Translations under genes and position numbers: made by a program | Shown: positions 36,510 to 46,075 of the stretch, piece by piece | Layout: each line of letters begins with the position of its first letter | How positions within the stretch are numbered: the stretch's first letter is position 1 | Assembly: GCA_002421825.1 (NCBI GenBank) | Contig: DISR01000041.1 | Coordinates: 1-64,000 of the forward strand | DNA: 64,000 bases | Direction of reading: 5' to 3' | Source of the DNA: Thiobacillus sp. UBA6205 | GTDB lineage: Bacteria; Pseudomonadota; Gammaproteobacteria; Burkholderiales; Thiobacillaceae | The notes under the pieces: generated by a model | Told to the model about the DNA's origin: nothing | Database searches by the model: none | What the model saw: the letters and a program-made list of their open reading frames with translations, nothing else

Positions 36510-37112
36510 TCAGATGCCAGGCATGCCGACGAAGCGGTCCAGCGACTTGATGCGCCCGATCCACTGTGCAACACCCGTGCAGGGCGCGATGTCGACCTTG
36601 CCTTCCACCGCCAGCGCGGCGTAGGGAAAGCAGGCGATGTCGGCGATGGTGGGGCCGCTGCCGGCGAGCCAGGGCTGCGTGGCGAGGCGCGATTCCAGCA
36701 CGCCGAGCGCGCGCTGGGCGGTCTGCTGCGCGGCTTCGAGGTCGCCTGGCAGGCCGAACTTGACGATGGCGCGCGCGCGGAACAGCCCGTTCAGAATTTC
36801 GTTCTGTGCCAGCTCCAGCCACTGCATCACCTCGCCCAATCTGGCCGGCTCGCGCGGCAGCCAGCCAGAGGTCTCGTCATGGCGCGCGGCCAGGTAGCAG
36901 AGGATGGCGGTCGAGCCCCACAGCGTGGTGTCGCCGTCCACCAGCGTGGGAATCTGGCCGCGCGGGTTCAATTGCAGGTAGCTGCCGTCGACGACATTCT
37001 TGCCGCCCTTCATCGCCACCGGAATGCGCTCGTACGGCATGTTCAGAAAGGAGAGCAGCAGGCGCACCTTGTAGCAGTTTCCCGAGGCTTCGCGATCGTA
37101 GAGTTTCAACAT
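36510..37112 (-). CDS. Glutathione S-transferase family protein
   Basis: This 200-residue cytoplasmic protein has an N-terminal thioredoxin-like GST domain (LKLYDREASGNCYKVRLLLS, then the cis-proline and glutathione-binding segment GQIPTLVDGDTTLWGSTAIL) and an all-helical C-terminal domain with GPTIADIACFPYAAL, the conserved aspartate of the GST fold. The likely activity is glutathione conjugation or reduction. The serine/cysteine pair in SGNCYK takes the catalytic position. It is a stand-alone gene; the substrate is unknown. Confidence 0.88.
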   Translation of the reverse strand: MLKLYDREASGNCYKVRLLLSFLNMPYERIPVAMKGGKNVVDGSYLQLNPRGQIPTLVDGDTTLWGSTAILCYLAARHDETSGWLPREPARLGEVMQWLELAQNEILNGLFRARAIVKFGLPGDLEAAQQTAQRALGVLESRLATQPWLAGSGPTIADIACFPYAALAVEGKVDIAPCTGVAQWIGRIKSLDRFVGMPGI

Positions 37113-37136
37113 GGCGGTTCCTTGCCTGCGGCCGGG

Positions 37137-37550
37137 CTAGCGGTGGTATTCGCCGGCGCGTTCGGGCTGGTAGATGATTTCCTCGATGCGCACTCGCATC
37201 ATGCCGCCGTTGGGTTTCGGCCATTCGATCTCATCGCCATGGGACAGGCCGAGCAGGGCGCTGCCGACCGGTGCGAGGATGGAAATCTTGCGTCCGCTGT
37301 CGTCGAGATCCCTGGGGTAGACCAGGGTCAGTTCGAATTCCTGTGCGTCGGGCAACACCTTGAAACGCACCGTGGAGTTCATCGTCACGACCGTGGGCGG
37401 GATTTCCTCGGGTTCCACCACGTCCGCGCGCGCCAGTTCCGCTTCAAGGTCGTCCTTGCCGGGAAAATCGCTGCCGCGCAGGGTGGCGAGGAGGTTCTCC
37501 AGTCTCAGTGCGTCGAGTGAGGAGATCACGATGTTGGGGGTGGTATGCAT
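37137..37550 (-). CDS. rnk: Regulator of nucleoside diphosphate kinase (GreA/GreB-like)
   Basis: This 137-residue protein resembles Rnk, a relative of transcription factors GreA and GreB. The N-terminal half is a short helical pair and the C-terminal half is the FKBP-like Gre domain, with VTMNSTVRFKV, FELTLVYP and SILAPVGSALLGL. Rnk binds RNA polymerase but its short coiled coil lacks the Gre catalytic acidic tip. The ATG at 37550 follows GAGGCAAGA. It is probably free-standing. Confidence 0.85.
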   Translation of the reverse strand: MHTTPNIVISSLDALRLENLLATLRGSDFPGKDDLEAELARADVVEPEEIPPTVVTMNSTVRFKVLPDAQEFELTLVYPRDLDDSGRKISILAPVGSALLGLSHGDEIEWPKPNGGMMRVRIEEIIYQPERAGEYHR

Positions 37551-37651
37551 TTCTTGCCTCTGTCAATCCGGGTGAACAAGATCAACGGCCAAGCATACCA
37601 CGTATACCGAGGCTGGCCGGGCCGGGCCATGCCGCAGGGCATGTAAGGGAA

Positions 37652-38128
37652 CTATTCCGCGCGCTGCGCGATGCCGGCGAAGCTGGCGCCGGTCAAGGTT
37701 TTCAGATCGTGCGGGCTCAATTCGATTTCCAGTCCTCGGCGGCCGGCGCTGACGAACACCGTGGGGAAATTCGCGGCCGAGTCGTCGATGAAGGTCCTGA
37801 GCCGTTTTTTCTGGCCTAACGGGCTCACCCCGCCGAGCAGGTAGCCGGTCGCGCGCTCCGCCTCGGCGGGTGCGGCCATCGCCGCCTTCTTTGCCCCGGC
37901 TGCCTTGGCGGTCTGCTTCATGCTCAGCATGGACGACACCGGCACGACGCCCACCGCCAGTTCGTGCCCGTCCAGGCTGACGACCAGGGTCTTGAATACG
38001 CGCTCTTCTGCAATACCCAGCTTCTCGGCAGCCTCGAGTCCGTAGGACTCGCTGGCCGGATCGTGAGCATACTCGTGCGCCGTATGGGTGATTCTGGCCT
38101 TCTTGGCGACATTGATGCCTGGGGTCAT
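37652..38128 (-). CDS. ybaK: Cys-tRNA(Pro)/Cys-tRNA(Cys) deacylase
   Basis: This 158-residue editing protein hydrolyses mischarged Cys-tRNA(Pro). It shows the YbaK/EbsC pattern: VFKTLVVSLDG, AVGVVPVSSMLSMK, KAAGAKKAAMA, ATGYLLGGVSPLGQKK and the late SAGRRGLEIELSPHDL. It is cytoplasmic and acts in translation quality control. It lies 66 bp downstream of the large exported protein gene on the same strand. Confidence 0.9.
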   Translation of the reverse strand: MTPGINVAKKARITHTAHEYAHDPASESYGLEAAEKLGIAEERVFKTLVVSLDGHELAVGVVPVSSMLSMKQTAKAAGAKKAAMAAPAEAERATGYLLGGVSPLGQKKRLRTFIDDSAANFPTVFVSAGRRGLEIELSPHDLKTLTGASFAGIAQRAE

Positions 38129-38194
38129 TTCTTTCGCAACATCGGGACGCGACGGGTGCTTTATTGCACCGGCGCCTGCATCGTTCTCGTTGTT

Positions 38195-41152
38195 TCAAGG
38201 CCTGGCTGCGGCAGAACCTGCACTCGGCGGCTTCCCGGCTGGCGCCTCCTGGATATGGATCCGGCCATTCGCGTCATGTTCGATGCTGCTGCCGTCCGGG
38301 AAGGTCGCCTTGCGTGAGCCGTCGGCGCGGGTTTCCACGCGGCTGCCGTCGGGATAGCGGACGACCGTGGAACCGTCCGGCCGGTGATGCGTGGCGGTTC
38401 CGTCAGCCCTCTTCTCGACGACGCCAACGCCAGGGTCCTGCAGGATGACAGTGCCATCCGGGCGATACTCGGTGATGCGCCCGCTGCCGGTATATTCGAC
38501 CCAGGTGCCATCCGGGCGATACTGGATCCAGACGCCGTTCGGCTGCTTCACAAGGCGCGTGCCGTCGGGACGGAACTCGATACGGGTACCATCCGGTCGC
38601 ACCTCTTCGGCCATGCCGTCCTTGCGCGTTGTGATGCGCGTGCCGTCCGGCATTACCTGGGTGCCTGCCACGGGCTCGATGTCGTCGAGTATGGACTCGG
38701 CGGGCTGTCCGCCAGCATCGGCAGCGGGCGCCTGCACCTTGCTTCCATCCGGCCCGTGCGTTATGCGCGAGCCGTCCGGGCCGCGGATGACTTCGTTCCT
38801 CCCCTCTGAGGCCGTATCGGTGATTTCGTCAAGGATGCTTTCCTTGGGCGCCGGCTGCGCTGGCGGATCGATTTGCGTCATCCCGCCGCCGATCTTGAGC
38901 GGAGGTGAATTCACGACGGGGGGCGTGGGACTGAACAGAACCTCGCCGCCGGCTTGGTAGACCGGATAGAGTTCGAATGCGGTTGTCGTCACAGGGTCCA
39001 GGTGCGGCTCGGAAACGTGGACGACGATGCGCTCCGCTGCCTGCGCGCCGTCCGTGTGCGGCTGCCAGTCGGCGAAGGTCGCCCCGATGGAACGCGGTCC
39101 CTTGTGCGGGCGCTCGAAGCCGAAATGGCCCCAGGGCGTGTACTTGATGTCGTTCTCGTCGAAGGTGCCACTGTCGAGCATCAGGCTGCCTTCCTTGAAC
39201 CAGCTGCCCGATTCGCGCTTCACCAGCTGGTTGTCGACGTAGTGCTCATGGCTCCACCATACCGAGAGCTTCCAGTCCTGCCAGATTTCGTACAGCCAGT
39301 AGCCGGCCGGAAATTCGCGTTTCGGTTTGCACTGCGCGTCCAGCGTTTCTCGCGCAACCGTGTGCACGACGCCTTTTTCCTGCGACTCGTCCACGTCGAT
39401 GCTGAGGCGCATGCCGCCCTGGCGGTCCGGCACCGCGCCCACCTTGATGGCGGTGTTCCCGTCGCCGCTGGCGAACAGCTGCTTTTGCTTTTTGGGCACC
39501 GGATCCTTCACCATTTCCGGCTCTTCGCCGCCGCCCGTGCCCACTTGTATCGGACTTCCGCCGAGGAAACTGCCAAGCAGGCCGCCGACCATTCCCTTCG
39601 CCCTGTCGCTTGCAGCCTTGGCCAGGGAGTCGCCGTATTTTTCCTTGGGGCCGATGGTGACCGGCTTGAGTGGCTGGAAGTTGCATGCGCCTGTCGCCGG
39701 CGCCGGTGCGAGCATGCGGCAACGCTCCGCGAGGCATTGCTTCAGCGCCGCGCGCGCATCGGCCTCGAGCTTGAGCTGTGTTTCGCGGCCGCGCGCCTGG
39801 CGCAGGATTTCGTTCTGCAGCATGCGTTCTTCCTGCTGCAGCCTTGCGAGCTCGGCTTCCTCCTGCGCCAGACGCTTGCGCAAGGCGGTGACATCGCGCC
39901 GTTTGCGCGTGCGCTCCTCGACGACCTGGCCTTGCGAATTCCTGACCGTGATTTTTACCGAACCGTCCGGCTGCGTCCAGGACTCGGTCGTGAGGCCGGA
40001 ATCGGGGTCGTAGGCGCTGCCGCCTTCGCCGGATTTCCCCGAAATTTCCTTGTTGATCTGGTCGATGCGCGCCTGGGTGGCGCGCTGCCTGCCCTGATTG
40101 GCAGCCAGACGCTGGCGCAGTTCGGCGATGGTTTGTGCGATCGCTTCCGCGGCATTCCGGTGCTTGATCGCAAGGTCAAGGAAAGGCTGGCACTCTGGGC
40201 AGGGATTGGTTTCGCTCCATTGTTGTGTTGGGGCTGGCGGCGGCGTCAGCGGTACGGGGGCCGGTGCGGGAGCGGGGGTGATCGTCGGCGGGGGGGTGGC
40301 GGGCTTTTCCGGATCTCCCAGGCGCCCGACCAGCTTGCTGTTGCTGTTGTAGATCCAGGCGCGTTCATCCACCCCGCTTGACCTGCAACAGGTGGCGTTC
40401 ACCAGGTATTCGCGCGGAGTGCCCGCCGTCCAGCCCGGCTGGCTGCTGCCTGCACGCGTATAGTGCACCGGTACGGTAAAGCGCAGCCATCCTTGCTTGA
40501 GCGAAGCGCCCGTCGGGCACCTGCAATCCTTTGCGCGAATGTATACCCATACCTTGCCGCCTTCGGCCCCCGGTTCACGCCGCTTGCTCCAGCGCATGGT
40601 GACATTTATGCTGCATTCCCCCGAGGCATCGTGCTCCAGCAGTTCGGACTTCGACTGGTAGCCCTCCACTGCGCCGCGCAGGGCGTCGTAGGCCTTGTCC
40701 CATGCGGCCCCGGCCAGGGCCTCCTGCAGGTCGTTGGCGCCGCCGTACTTTTTCAGCGCCTCGCCGCCGGCTTTTCCGATGGCCTCCCCGATGGCGCAGC
40801 GCTTGAAGCCCTCGAGGTCGGCTTCTTTCATGTAGCAGCGCACGAGGCTGTAAGTGGTGATGCCGGGCGCGCCCACGGCGCCTGCTGCCACCTTGGCCCC
40901 CGTTTCGAGCGGCTCGACCACGACCTTGGTGAGCAGGTTGGTCGCCATCATGTCCTGCATGCCGCGCTTGGCGATGTCGAACATCTGGGAATCGCAGCGC
41001 TCGGTCGTGATGCCGGGGCCGGCGATCTCGACCTGTGCCTTGATTTCGGCGACGAGTTGGTGGAATTCCGGGGAATAGTCGGCAACTGCAGATGCCGCCA
41101 TCAAGAAGACTGACAATGCCGCGAGCCGAACGGCGCTCATGAAGCGATTCAT
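38195..41152 (-). CDS. Large exported protein with C-terminal nine-residue PDG repeats
   Basis: This 985-residue protein has a signal peptide (residues 1-25). A cysteine-containing helical N-terminal domain follows, then a proline-rich linker (about 290-315), two long coiled-coil segments (about 330-375 and 430-490), and a beta-rich middle domain. The last 150 residues or so contain about 14 units of nine residues with the pattern xxxxxRPDG (TRIEFRPDG, VWIQYRPDG, STVVRYPDG). Such repeats resemble the C-terminal G-box domain of TCP10/CPAP, which forms a single long beta-sheet. The start ATG at 41152 gives the signal peptide. No enzyme motif is visible and I do not know its function. A surface or envelope scaffold is my guess. 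Confidence 0.75.
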   Translation of the reverse strand: MNRFMSAVRLAALSVFLMAASAVADYSPEFHQLVAEIKAQVEIAGPGITTERCDSQMFDIAKRGMQDMMATNLLTKVVVEPLETGAKVAAGAVGAPGITTYSLVRCYMKEADLEGFKRCAIGEAIGKAGGEALKKYGGANDLQEALAGAAWDKAYDALRGAVEGYQSKSELLEHDASGECSINVTMRWSKRREPGAEGGKVWVYIRAKDCRCPTGASLKQGWLRFTVPVHYTRAGSSQPGWTAGTPREYLVNATCCRSSGVDERAWIYNSNSKLVGRLGDPEKPATPPPTITPAPAPAPVPLTPPPAPTQQWSETNPCPECQPFLDLAIKHRNAAEAIAQTIAELRQRLAANQGRQRATQARIDQINKEISGKSGEGGSAYDPDSGLTTESWTQPDGSVKITVRNSQGQVVEERTRKRRDVTALRKRLAQEEAELARLQQEERMLQNEILRQARGRETQLKLEADARAALKQCLAERCRMLAPAPATGACNFQPLKPVTIGPKEKYGDSLAKAASDRAKGMVGGLLGSFLGGSPIQVGTGGGEEPEMVKDPVPKKQKQLFASGDGNTAIKVGAVPDRQGGMRLSIDVDESQEKGVVHTVARETLDAQCKPKREFPAGYWLYEIWQDWKLSVWWSHEHYVDNQLVKRESGSWFKEGSLMLDSGTFDENDIKYTPWGHFGFERPHKGPRSIGATFADWQPHTDGAQAAERIVVHVSEPHLDPVTTTAFELYPVYQAGGEVLFSPTPPVVNSPPLKIGGGMTQIDPPAQPAPKESILDEITDTASEGRNEVIRGPDGSRITHGPDGSKVQAPAADAGGQPAESILDDIEPVAGTQVMPDGTRITTRKDGMAEEVRPDGTRIEFRPDGTRLVKQPNGVWIQYRPDGTWVEYTGSGRITEYRPDGTVILQDPGVGVVEKRADGTATHHRPDGSTVVRYPDGSRVETRADGSRKATFPDGSSIEHDANGRIHIQEAPAGKPPSAGSAAARP

Positions 41153-41222
41153 TGAGACCCCCTTTTCTTTCATCATGGGGCGACGCCACGCTCCTCTGCG
41201 GCGCCGCTCCCATTGGGAAATG

Positions 41223-41444
41223 CTAGCACAGCCTGCCGGTGCGTGCCGTCGCCCGGAAATGGCGCAGTGCCGGATAGCCGATGGCCTCGATGCAGGCGAA
41301 GGTGCCGAGGGCAGCGACGAGTGCGATGCCATTCTGCCGTCTCGGCGCCTCGCGTTGCACCGCAGGGCGAGAGGAGATCTTCCGCCAGCTCGCGCGGATT
41401 TCGCGCAGCGTGTTGGCACCCTGCTGGTTGGTGTCCTGGTCCAA
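41223..41444 (-). CDS. Possible small membrane protein
   Basis: This 73-codon frame on the minus strand begins with TTG at 41444, preceded by GGGGG. It has a basic N-terminal half and one hydrophobic stretch (GIALVAALGTFACIEAIGY). It lies in the 461-bp gap (41153-41613) between the large exported protein and miaA. I do not recognise it, and it may not be translated. Apart from it I see nothing in that gap. Confidence 0.3.
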   Translation of the reverse strand: MDQDTNQQGANTLREIRASWRKISSRPAVQREAPRRQNGIALVAALGTFACIEAIGYPALRHFRATARTGRLC

Positions 41445-41613
41445 GCTGCCCCCGTGGATCGGCTTTCGATCAACGCGCAGCAGAAGCGAAGCGTTTCCCT
41501 AAACGGGATTTGTGGCAAACCAGCAGAGGGCGGCATCGGCATGCTTTGCCGTGCCCATTCCTCATATCCTGCGTAAACAAATACACTTGGCAAAGAATCC
41601 AGCAGACTTTTCG

Positions 41614-42570
41614 ATGCCAATGCCCGCCAACACGGCCACATTTCCGCCCGCCGTCTTCCTCATGGGGCCAACCGCCAGCGGCAAGACCGGCGTGGCGGTG
41701 GAGCTGTTGCAGCGCCTGCCGCTGGAAATCGTCAGCGTGGATTCGGCATTGGTGTATCGCGGCATGGACATCGGCACGGCCAAGCCGGATGCGGCCACCT
41801 TGCGCATCGCGCCGCACCATCTCATCGACCTGATCGATCCGACCGAGGCCTATTCCGCAGCGAAGTTCAGGGAAGACGCGCTGCGGGTGATGGCAGAAAT
41901 CACCGCGCGCGGCCATGCGCCGCTGCTGGTGGGCGGCAGCATGCTGTATTTCAAGGCGCTGTGGCAAGGCTTGTCGGAACTGCCGCAGGCCGATGCGGCG
42001 CTGCGCGAGGAAATCGAGCGCGATGCGGACATGCGCGGCTGGCCGGCCCTGCATGAAGAGTTGGCGAGACAGGACCCGGAAACCGCCGCGCGGCTGAAAC
42101 TCACCGACGCGCAGCGCATCCAGCGCGCGCTGGAAGTGGTGCGCCTGACCGGCAGGCCGATGTCGCAAGTATTGCGAGCAAGCCGCAGCGAGGCGCTGCC
42201 TTACCGCGTGCTGCCGCTGGCGCTGGTGCCGTCGGATCGGTCCGTGTTGCACGAACGCATCGCCGAGCGCTTCGCCGTCATGCTGGGGGCGGGGCTGGTG
42301 GAGGAACTGGTCGCGCTGCGCAAGCAATACCCCCTCAAGCCCGGCCTGCCGTCCATGCGCTGCGTGGGCTATCGCCAGGCGTGGCAATACCTGGAAGGCG
42401 AATACGACAAGAATGAATTGTTGAACCGCGGCATCTACGCCACGCGCCAGCTGGCCAAGCGTCAGCTGACCTGGCTGCGCGGCATGGAGGTGGAGACGTT
42501 CGACTGCCTGGCGGAGAATCTCGCGGCGCAGGTGGAGGAGAGGGTGAGGGGGTTTTTGGGGGAGGGGTGA
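41614..42570 (+). CDS. miaA: tRNA dimethylallyltransferase
   Basis: This 318-residue enzyme adds an isoprenyl group to A37 of tRNAs reading codons that begin with U. It has the P-loop GPTASGKTG, the substrate-binding [37 protein letters not shown] and the late [14 protein letters not shown] start at the ATG at 41614; a longer frame upstream lacks family similarity. It is separate from mutL, which often lies next to miaA in related genomes. Confidence 0.95.
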   Translation: MPMPANTATFPPAVFLMGPTASGKTGVAVELLQRLPLEIVSVDSALVYRGMDIGTAKPDAATLRIAPHHLIDLIDPTEAYSAAKFREDALRVMAEITARGHAPLLVGGSMLYFKALWQGLSELPQADAALREEIERDADMRGWPALHEELARQDPETAARLKLTDAQRIQRALEVVRLTGRPMSQVLRASRSEALPYRVLPLALVPSDRSVLHERIAERFAVMLGAGLVEELVALRKQYPLKPGLPSMRCVGYRQAWQYLEGEYDKNELLNRGIYATRQLAKRQLTWLRGMEVETFDCLAENLAAQVEERVRGFLGEG

Positions 42571-43264
42571 AGCTTTTGGTAAAGCTCGCCATTTCCTCTG
42601 CTTAGACTCCGGCGGCCGGGGGTTGCCCGGCGGCAAGTTACTTTCTTTGCTCCGCCAAAGAAAGTAACCAAAGAAAGGCGGCCCCGCTGTGCTGCCCCTT
42701 CGGGGTAAACCTCGGTCGGTGACTTGAATTGGGCGGCTCGCAAACTCGCACGATCCGCCCGGGAAAAACGCCCGGGCGGCCACGTGCTCAGACACGCTCG
42801 CCTCAACTTCCCCCAATTCAAGCCCCCGCCCGAGGCAGCCCAGAGGGGGGGGAACACCGGGGACTCGGCGAGGGGCGGGTTTTTTCGTCACTGCGAGCCC
42901 CGAAGGGGCGCGGCAGTCCAGTCAAATGTGGCTAAGCCTTCTTAAACTGGATTGCCGCGCTGCGCTCGCAATGACGGTGGTGAAGGGTGCATATTTTGGG
43001 GGTGGCTTTTGAAGTTTCCCCGTCTTTGCCGCCGCAGCCTGGAGCTTGCGGGCGGAACAACGCGGTGCAGCATGTCTGAGCCCCGCTCACTTCTGCGATC
43101 AAACAAAAGCGGGGCGAGTGCAAGATTGATTTGGCGCTTTGCGCGTGCCGCCCGCCCGCAAGCTTCAGGCTAAGGGAAGCCGAAGGCCGGCATAGCCGGG
43201 GCAACCCCCGGCGACTTTTGTCGGCCTGCCCGGACATTTAGCTGGTTACACCGATGGCTAGGGA
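42571..43264. other. Gene-free block of stacked palindromes
   Basis: This 694-bp gap between convergent miaA and the SirB gene contains no gene I can support. It holds a perfect 13-bp hairpin with GTTACTTTCTTTG arms (42637-42668). A larger structure follows, with outer arms CTTGAATTGGG / CCCAATTCAAG (42723-42733 and 42812-42822) and an apex CCGCCCGGG / CCCGGGCGG (42755-42779). A GTCATTGCGAG-type repeat is next (42887-42975), and then a palindrome with 18-bp arms (43038-43055 and 43152-43169, 17 of 18 matches). Confidence 0.8.
42887..42975. repeat. GTCATTGCGAG-type palindromic repeat, copy 1
   Basis: It begins GTCACTGCGAGCCCCGAAG and ends with its near complement GCGCTCGCAATGAC. The inner marks GCAGTCCAG and CTGGATTGCCGCG pair. 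Other copies lie at 46509 and 61451. Confidence 0.85.
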
Positions 43265-43642
43265 TCAGAACGGCACCGCCTGCTTGCTGACCGCCACCAT
43301 CGCGATATAGCCAAACACCGCCAGCGCGCCGACGAAGGCCATGTTCCTTTGCAGGGCGGTCTTGCCACGCTTGATGGCGATGGTGCCGAGCACGATGTAC
43401 ACCAGCAGGCCGATGATCTTGGCCATGATCCAGCCGTGCTCGAGCGGGTTGAGGCTGGCCACCACCAGCATGCCGATGGCGGCGAGCAGCAGCAGGGTGT
43501 CGTTGACGTGCGGCACGATCTTCACCCACTTCTTGGCGTTCATGGGCGAGTCCATCATGCGCCAGGCACCGCGCAGGATGAACAGTGCGATCGAGATGAC
43601 GACGGTGAGGCGGTGGAGGGAGAGCAGGGCGGCGTAGTCCAT
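43265..43642 (-). CDS. SirB family membrane protein
   Basis: This 125-residue protein has four membrane helices and matches the SirB2 family (LLSLHRLTVVISIALFILRG, WVKIVPHVNDTLLLLAAI, KIIGLLVYIVLGTIAIK). SirB was first linked to Salmonella invasion gene expression, but the biochemical role is unclear. The start codon directly follows the xseA stop, so both are likely on one mRNA. Confidence 0.85.
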   Translation of the reverse strand: MDYAALLSLHRLTVVISIALFILRGAWRMMDSPMNAKKWVKIVPHVNDTLLLLAAIGMLVVASLNPLEHGWIMAKIIGLLVYIVLGTIAIKRGKTALQRNMAFVGALAVFGYIAMVAVSKQAVPF

Positions 43643-44983
43643 TCATTCTTCCTTCTTGGTGACGCGGGCTTTTGCGCTGCCGTGATGAAAGCGCAGGTTC
43701 AGGGTTTCGTCCAGTTCGATCTGCGCGCTGCTGCGCACGACTTCGCCCTGGGCGTTGCGCACCATGCTGTAGCCGCGCGCCAGCACGGCTTCGGGGTTGA
43801 GGTGGGCAAGGTGCGAAGCCATGCGCTCGACTTCGGCGCGGCGGTTTTGCAGTTGCTGGTGCAGGGCGCGGCTCAGGCTGGATTTGAGTTGTTTCAATTC
43901 CGGCTGCATGCCTCGAGGCTGCGGGCGCGCGGCAGCGAGCCGCCTGGCCAGCGCGTCGAACTGCCAGCGGTTGCGTGCGAAGCTTTGCGCATGTGCCAGG
44001 CCCAGGCGTTTGCCCAGATGCATCAGCTTGTCGCGCTGGGCCTGCAGGCGCTGGGCCGGGTGCACCAGGCGGCGCGCGACCATGTCCACTTGTTGCGCGC
44101 GGTTGGCCAGCTGGCGGTGCAGCGGGCGCGCCATGCGGTGCTGCAGGGCGGTCAGGCGCTGCATCCATTCCTCGCGGCTGGCCGACACCTGTTCCGCGGC
44201 GGCGGTGGGGGTGGGCGCGCGCAGGTCGGCGACGAAGTCGGCGATGGTGAAGTCGGTTTCGTGGCCCACGCCGGAAATCACCGGCATCGGACTCGCGGCG
44301 ATGGCGCGCGCCACGGCCTCGTCGTTGAAGGCCCACAGGTCCTCGATGCTGCCGCCGCCGCGGCAGACGATGAGCACGTCGCACTCGCCGCGCTCGCCGG
44401 CGGCCTGGATGGCGGCGGCGATCTTCTTGCCGGCGCCTTCGCCCTGCACCGGGCTGGGGTAGAGCACGACCGGCAGCCAGGGCGCGCGCCGGCGCAGGGT
44501 GGTGAGCACGTCGCGCAAGGCGGCGGCCTCGGTGGAGGTGACGATGCCCAGGCGCCTGGGAAACGCGGGCAGGGCGCGCTTGCGCGCGGCCTCGAACAGG
44601 CCTTCCTGGGAAAGTTTTTGTTTCAGCCTTTCAAAAGCTTCGAACAGCGCGCCCAGCCCGGCGCGGCGCATGAGCTCGACCTGCAGCTGGAACTCGCCGC
44701 GCGCTTCGTACACCGTGGGCACGGCGCGCACTTCCACCTGGTCGCCGTTGGCCGGCAGCCAGTCGACGAACTGGTTGCGGCCGCGGAACATGGCGCAGCG
44801 CACCTGGGCGCGGTCGTCCTTGAGGCTGAAGTACCAGTGGCCGGAGGCGGCGCGCGTGAGATTGGAGATTTCACCGGCCACCCAGACCAGCGGCAGGGCG
44901 TTTTCCACGGCCGAGCGCGCCAGGCTGTTGAGCGCGGAGACCGTCAGAACCGGGCTTGAGGCGGGGGTAATGGGTGTTGACAC
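43643..44983 (-). CDS. xseA: Exodeoxyribonuclease VII large subunit
   Basis: This 446-residue enzyme degrades single-stranded DNA with the small subunit XseB, which is not in the window. It has the N-terminal OB domain ([28 protein letters not shown] split across residues 30-57), then the catalytic domain with [32 protein letters not shown] and [28 protein letters not shown], and a C-terminal coiled coil. The start is GTG at 44983. Confidence 0.94.
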   Translation of the reverse strand: MSTPITPASSPVLTVSALNSLARSAVENALPLVWVAGEISNLTRAASGHWYFSLKDDRAQVRCAMFRGRNQFVDWLPANGDQVEVRAVPTVYEARGEFQLQVELMRRAGLGALFEAFERLKQKLSQEGLFEAARKRALPAFPRRLGIVTSTEAAALRDVLTTLRRRAPWLPVVLYPSPVQGEGAGKKIAAAIQAAGERGECDVLIVCRGGGSIEDLWAFNDEAVARAIAASPMPVISGVGHETDFTIADFVADLRAPTPTAAAEQVSASREEWMQRLTALQHRMARPLHRQLANRAQQVDMVARRLVHPAQRLQAQRDKLMHLGKRLGLAHAQSFARNRWQFDALARRLAAARPQPRGMQPELKQLKSSLSRALHQQLQNRRAEVERMASHLAHLNPEAVLARGYSMVRNAQGEVVRSSAQIELDETLNLRFHHGSAKARVTKKEE

Positions 44984-45166
44984 GCTCTAATCCGTCCACT
45001 GGCTGGGGAAAACTGCATGACCATTCATTGAATCCCTTGCAAATAAAGGGTGTTTTTGTAAGCCTATGTTTTTAAATGATAAAAGAATGCTTCATGAATA
45101 AGCGGTGACAGAAATTTCTTTTGAAACAGCATAGTTAGCGGAATTGCAGAGGGCTTTTGCACAGTT

Positions 45167-45189
45167 TTATCCACAGAAATTGTGGAGAA
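45167..45189. promoter_or_regulatory. Facing pair of DnaA boxes
   Basis: TTATCCACA (45167-45175) matches the DnaA-box consensus exactly. TGTGGAGAA (45181-45189) is an inverted box with one mismatch, 5 bp away. No dnaA, dnaN or rpmH gene is near. Confidence 0.5.
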
Positions 45190-45409
45190 GTTTCATTAAG
45201 ACATTCGTGCTTCTGGCATGGGCGTGTTTGCTCGGCATCACGCAGGGAAAACAATTTCCTGTGCGGCGCTCCAGCAAGTTCCTGTTTGCATCTCGTTTTG
45301 GTCTTGTTCGTTACGAAGCGCCGGCTCGTTATTGTTTGCAGGGGACGAGATGCTGTCTGCCTGCCTGCAGTTTTGAGCATGGTGCGATTATTCCAATTTT
45401 TGTGCGCGC

Positions 45410-45438
45410 TTGTCGAATCGAAGTGCGCAAGCTAAAGT
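45410..45438 (+). promoter_or_regulatory. Candidate sigma-70 promoter of exbB
   Basis: TTGTCG (45410-45415) and TAAAGT (45433-45438) are 17 bp apart and end 31 bp before the exbB start. The match is moderate. Confidence 0.35.
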
Positions 45439-45469
45439 CGCGTTGTTTGTTCTTGAATGGAGTGTACGC

Positions 45470-46075
45470 GTGTTAGCCATCATCGAGGCGGCCGGCTGGC
45501 CGATCTGGCCACTGATCCTGGCATCCGTTCTGGCGCTGGCCATCATCATCGAGCGATTCTATTCACTGCGCGCATCCCAGATCTCACCTCCCACATTGCT
45601 GCCCAGCGTCATCAAGCAATTGCGCGAGCATGGCGTGAGCGAGGACATGCTGGCCAAGCTTGCGGCGGATTCCCCTCTGGGGCAGATACTCGCAGCCGGC
45701 CTGCGCAACGTGAAAAGCACGCGTGAAGTGATGAAGGAGGCCATCGAGGAGGCCGGGCGTGCGGTGGTGCATGACCTGGAGCGTTTCCTGACCTCGCTCG
45801 GGACGATTGCGGCAATCGCGCCGCTTTTGGGACTGCTTGGCACCGTGGTGGGCATGATCGAGATATTCGGTTCGCAGACGCCCACCGGCAGCGATCCAGC
45901 GAAGCTGGCCTACGGCATTTCCGTGGCGCTCTATAACACTGCCTTCGGCCTGATCGTTGCGATTCCGGCCATGATCTTCTACCGTTTCTTTCGCACCCGC
46001 GTGGACAGCCTGGCGGTGGACATGGAACAGCAGGCCATCAAGCTGGTGGAAACCGTTCACGGGGAACGCCGTTGA
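45470..46075 (+). CDS. exbB: ExbB/TolQ-type proton channel protein
   Basis: This 201-residue inner-membrane protein has three membrane helices (about 10-27, 105-128 and 150-175) and the MotA/TolQ/ExbB signature GTIAAIAPLLGLLGTVVGMIE split over residues 110-131. With ExbD it uses the proton gradient to drive a TonB-like or TolA-like partner, not found here. The GTG start at 45470 follows GGAG. Its stop overlaps exbD in TTGA. The gene order exbB-exbD-lpxK-trm112-kdsB-adk is typical of betaproteobacteria. Confidence 0.9.
   Translation: MLAIIEAAGWPIWPLILASVLALAIIIERFYSLRASQISPPTLLPSVIKQLREHGVSEDMLAKLAADSPLGQILAAGLRNVKSTREVMKEAIEEAGRAVVHDLERFLTSLGTIAAIAPLLGLLGTVVGMIEIFGSQTPTGSDPAKLAYGISVALYNTAFGLIVAIPAMIFYRFFRTRVDSLAVDMEQQAIKLVETVHGERR

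Larger units (their letters stand above)
44984..45469. other. AT-rich intergenic region between divergent xseA and exbB
   Basis: This 486-bp gap is notably AT-rich against its surroundings. It should hold the xseA promoter on the minus strand and the exbB promoter on the plus strand. It contains two facing DnaA-type boxes at 45167-45189. A frame at 45144-45476 is open but has no recognisable family and no good start. Confidence 0.6.

Noticed and set aside
45144..45476. A 110-codon frame in the xseA-exbB gap
   Set aside because: It has no family similarity, unusual composition and lies over the DnaA boxes and the likely exbB promoter.
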